DNA of 64,000 nucleotides, from NCBI GenBank assembly GCA_016709765.1, contig JADJMD010000016.1, positions 62,001 to 126,000 of the forward strand, read 5' to 3'. Source of the DNA: Ignavibacteriales bacterium (lineage in GTDB: Bacteria; Bacteroidota; Ignavibacteria; Ignavibacteriales; Ignavibacteriaceae). The number at the start of each line of letters is the position of its first letter. Position 1 is the first letter of the stretch. The notes beneath the pieces were generated by a model. That model was not told the DNA's origin. It ran no database searches and saw nothing but the letters and a program-made list of their open reading frames with translations. Positions 63,565 to 64,000 of this stretch are shown piece after piece. Both the position numbers and the translations under genes were made by a program.

Positions 63565-64000
63565 ATGAAAAAGTATTTGTGTTTGTTATCTATAAATTTA
63601 TTATTGATAACTTCTAATTCATCTCCACAGGGTTGGAATTTCCAAAACCCAGTATCTGAAGGAAAAGTTCTGACTTCTTGTAGTTTTTTAAACGAAAATG
63701 ATGGTTTTGCAGTAGGCTTAGAGGGCACTATCCTTCAAACTACAGATGGTGGATCGCATTGGGAAAAATTAGGAAGTCCAACTACATATAATTTATCCGG
63801 TGTATGTTTTATCGATGCAACTAATGCAATTGCAGTTGGTGAATACGGAATAATTTTAAAAAAATCATTTGGTTCAAACGATTGGATTGTTCAATCAATC
63901 TCCCAATATCCAAAATTAAATGATGTAGAATTTCTTAATTCAGATTTTGGTATTATGGTTGGAGACGGAGGCACTTTGCTTCGCTCAACTGATGGTGGTA
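63565..64000 (+). CDS. YCF48/BNR-repeat secreted protein, 5' part (end outside window)
   Basis: The frame runs off the right edge; 145 codons are visible. It has a signal peptide (YLCLLSINLLLITSNSSPQ) and repeats of the type GLEGTILQTTDGGSHWEKL, GEYGIILKKS and GDGGTLLRSTDGG, as in YCF48/BNR-like beta-propellers. In this lineage such proteins usually end in a T9SS sorting domain, which cannot be checked here. It lies 7 bp after the LamG gene and is probably in its operon. Confidence 0.8.
   Translation, partial: MKKYLCLLSINLLLITSNSSPQGWNFQNPVSEGKVLTSCSFLNENDGFAVGLEGTILQTTDGGSHWEKLGSPTTYNLSGVCFIDATNAIAVGEYGIILKKSFGSNDWIVQSISQYPKLNDVEFLNSDFGIMVGDGGTLLRSTDGG

Overview
The window is AT-rich bacterial DNA that looks like Ignavibacteriota or a near relative in the Bacteroidota/Chlorobi group. 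Many secreted proteins end in the type IX secretion (T9SS) sorting domain with the NYPNPFNP(S/T)T motif. The housekeeping sigma factor is short (284 aa) and lacks region 1.1, and the ribonucleotide reductase is a B12-dependent class II enzyme. tRNA genes do not encode CCA. This placement rests on pattern recognition only.

Positions 1-30200 are mostly core genome. They hold a GAF/GGDEF-like fragment, phosphopentomutase (deoB), a PIN toxin-like pair, rpoD, an NlpC/P60 lipoprotein, nrdJ, an ABC-2 exporter with a LolA-like lipoprotein carrier, fabF with a GNAT/DUF3298/PAP2 cluster, a hybrid histidine kinase, ornithine aminotransferase, three T9SS-exported proteins (one a GH13 amylase), YjbQ, an RtcB-family protein, a CDF transporter/TrmH-type methylase/DUF971 operon, and a CBS-domain CorC-type protein.

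At 30222 an intact tRNA-Thr(UGU) begins a tandem integration hotspot. A 36-bp stretch of its 3' end recurs exactly at 52439-52474, and a diverged 27-bp copy (25 of 27 identical) recurs at 57654-57680. Each copy is followed by a rho-independent terminator. The first segment (about 22 kb) carries a possible Lon-like/transmembrane/beta-propeller sensor, a putative regulator pair, a cohesin/dockerin secretome, a TPR lipoprotein, a five-gene membrane hydrolase cluster, and a truncated endonuclease at its right edge. No integrase is visible.

The second segment (about 5.2 kb) is the most striking part. It is an RNA-repair module: rtcR (CARF plus sigma54 AAA+ activator) faces a sigma54-type promoter at 54255-54271. 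That promoter drives a structured RNA whose closing helix starts at the predicted transcription start, a tRNA-like element with a broken acceptor stem, a slipin-like SPFH protein, RtcA, and nine tRNA or tRNA-like genes. Several of the nine have mismatches in the middle of the acceptor stem. The array may feed, mimic or decoy the RNA-damage pathway.

From 57766 the chromosome resumes with trmO, a YdjC/ChbG-type lipoprotein, a 1300-aa LamG/VCBS T9SS protein, and the start of a YCF48/BNR-type protein that leaves the window. Many genes carry single-base frameshifts, often in homopolymers. This suggests either assembly indels or ongoing decay, so all broken calls should be read with that in mind.
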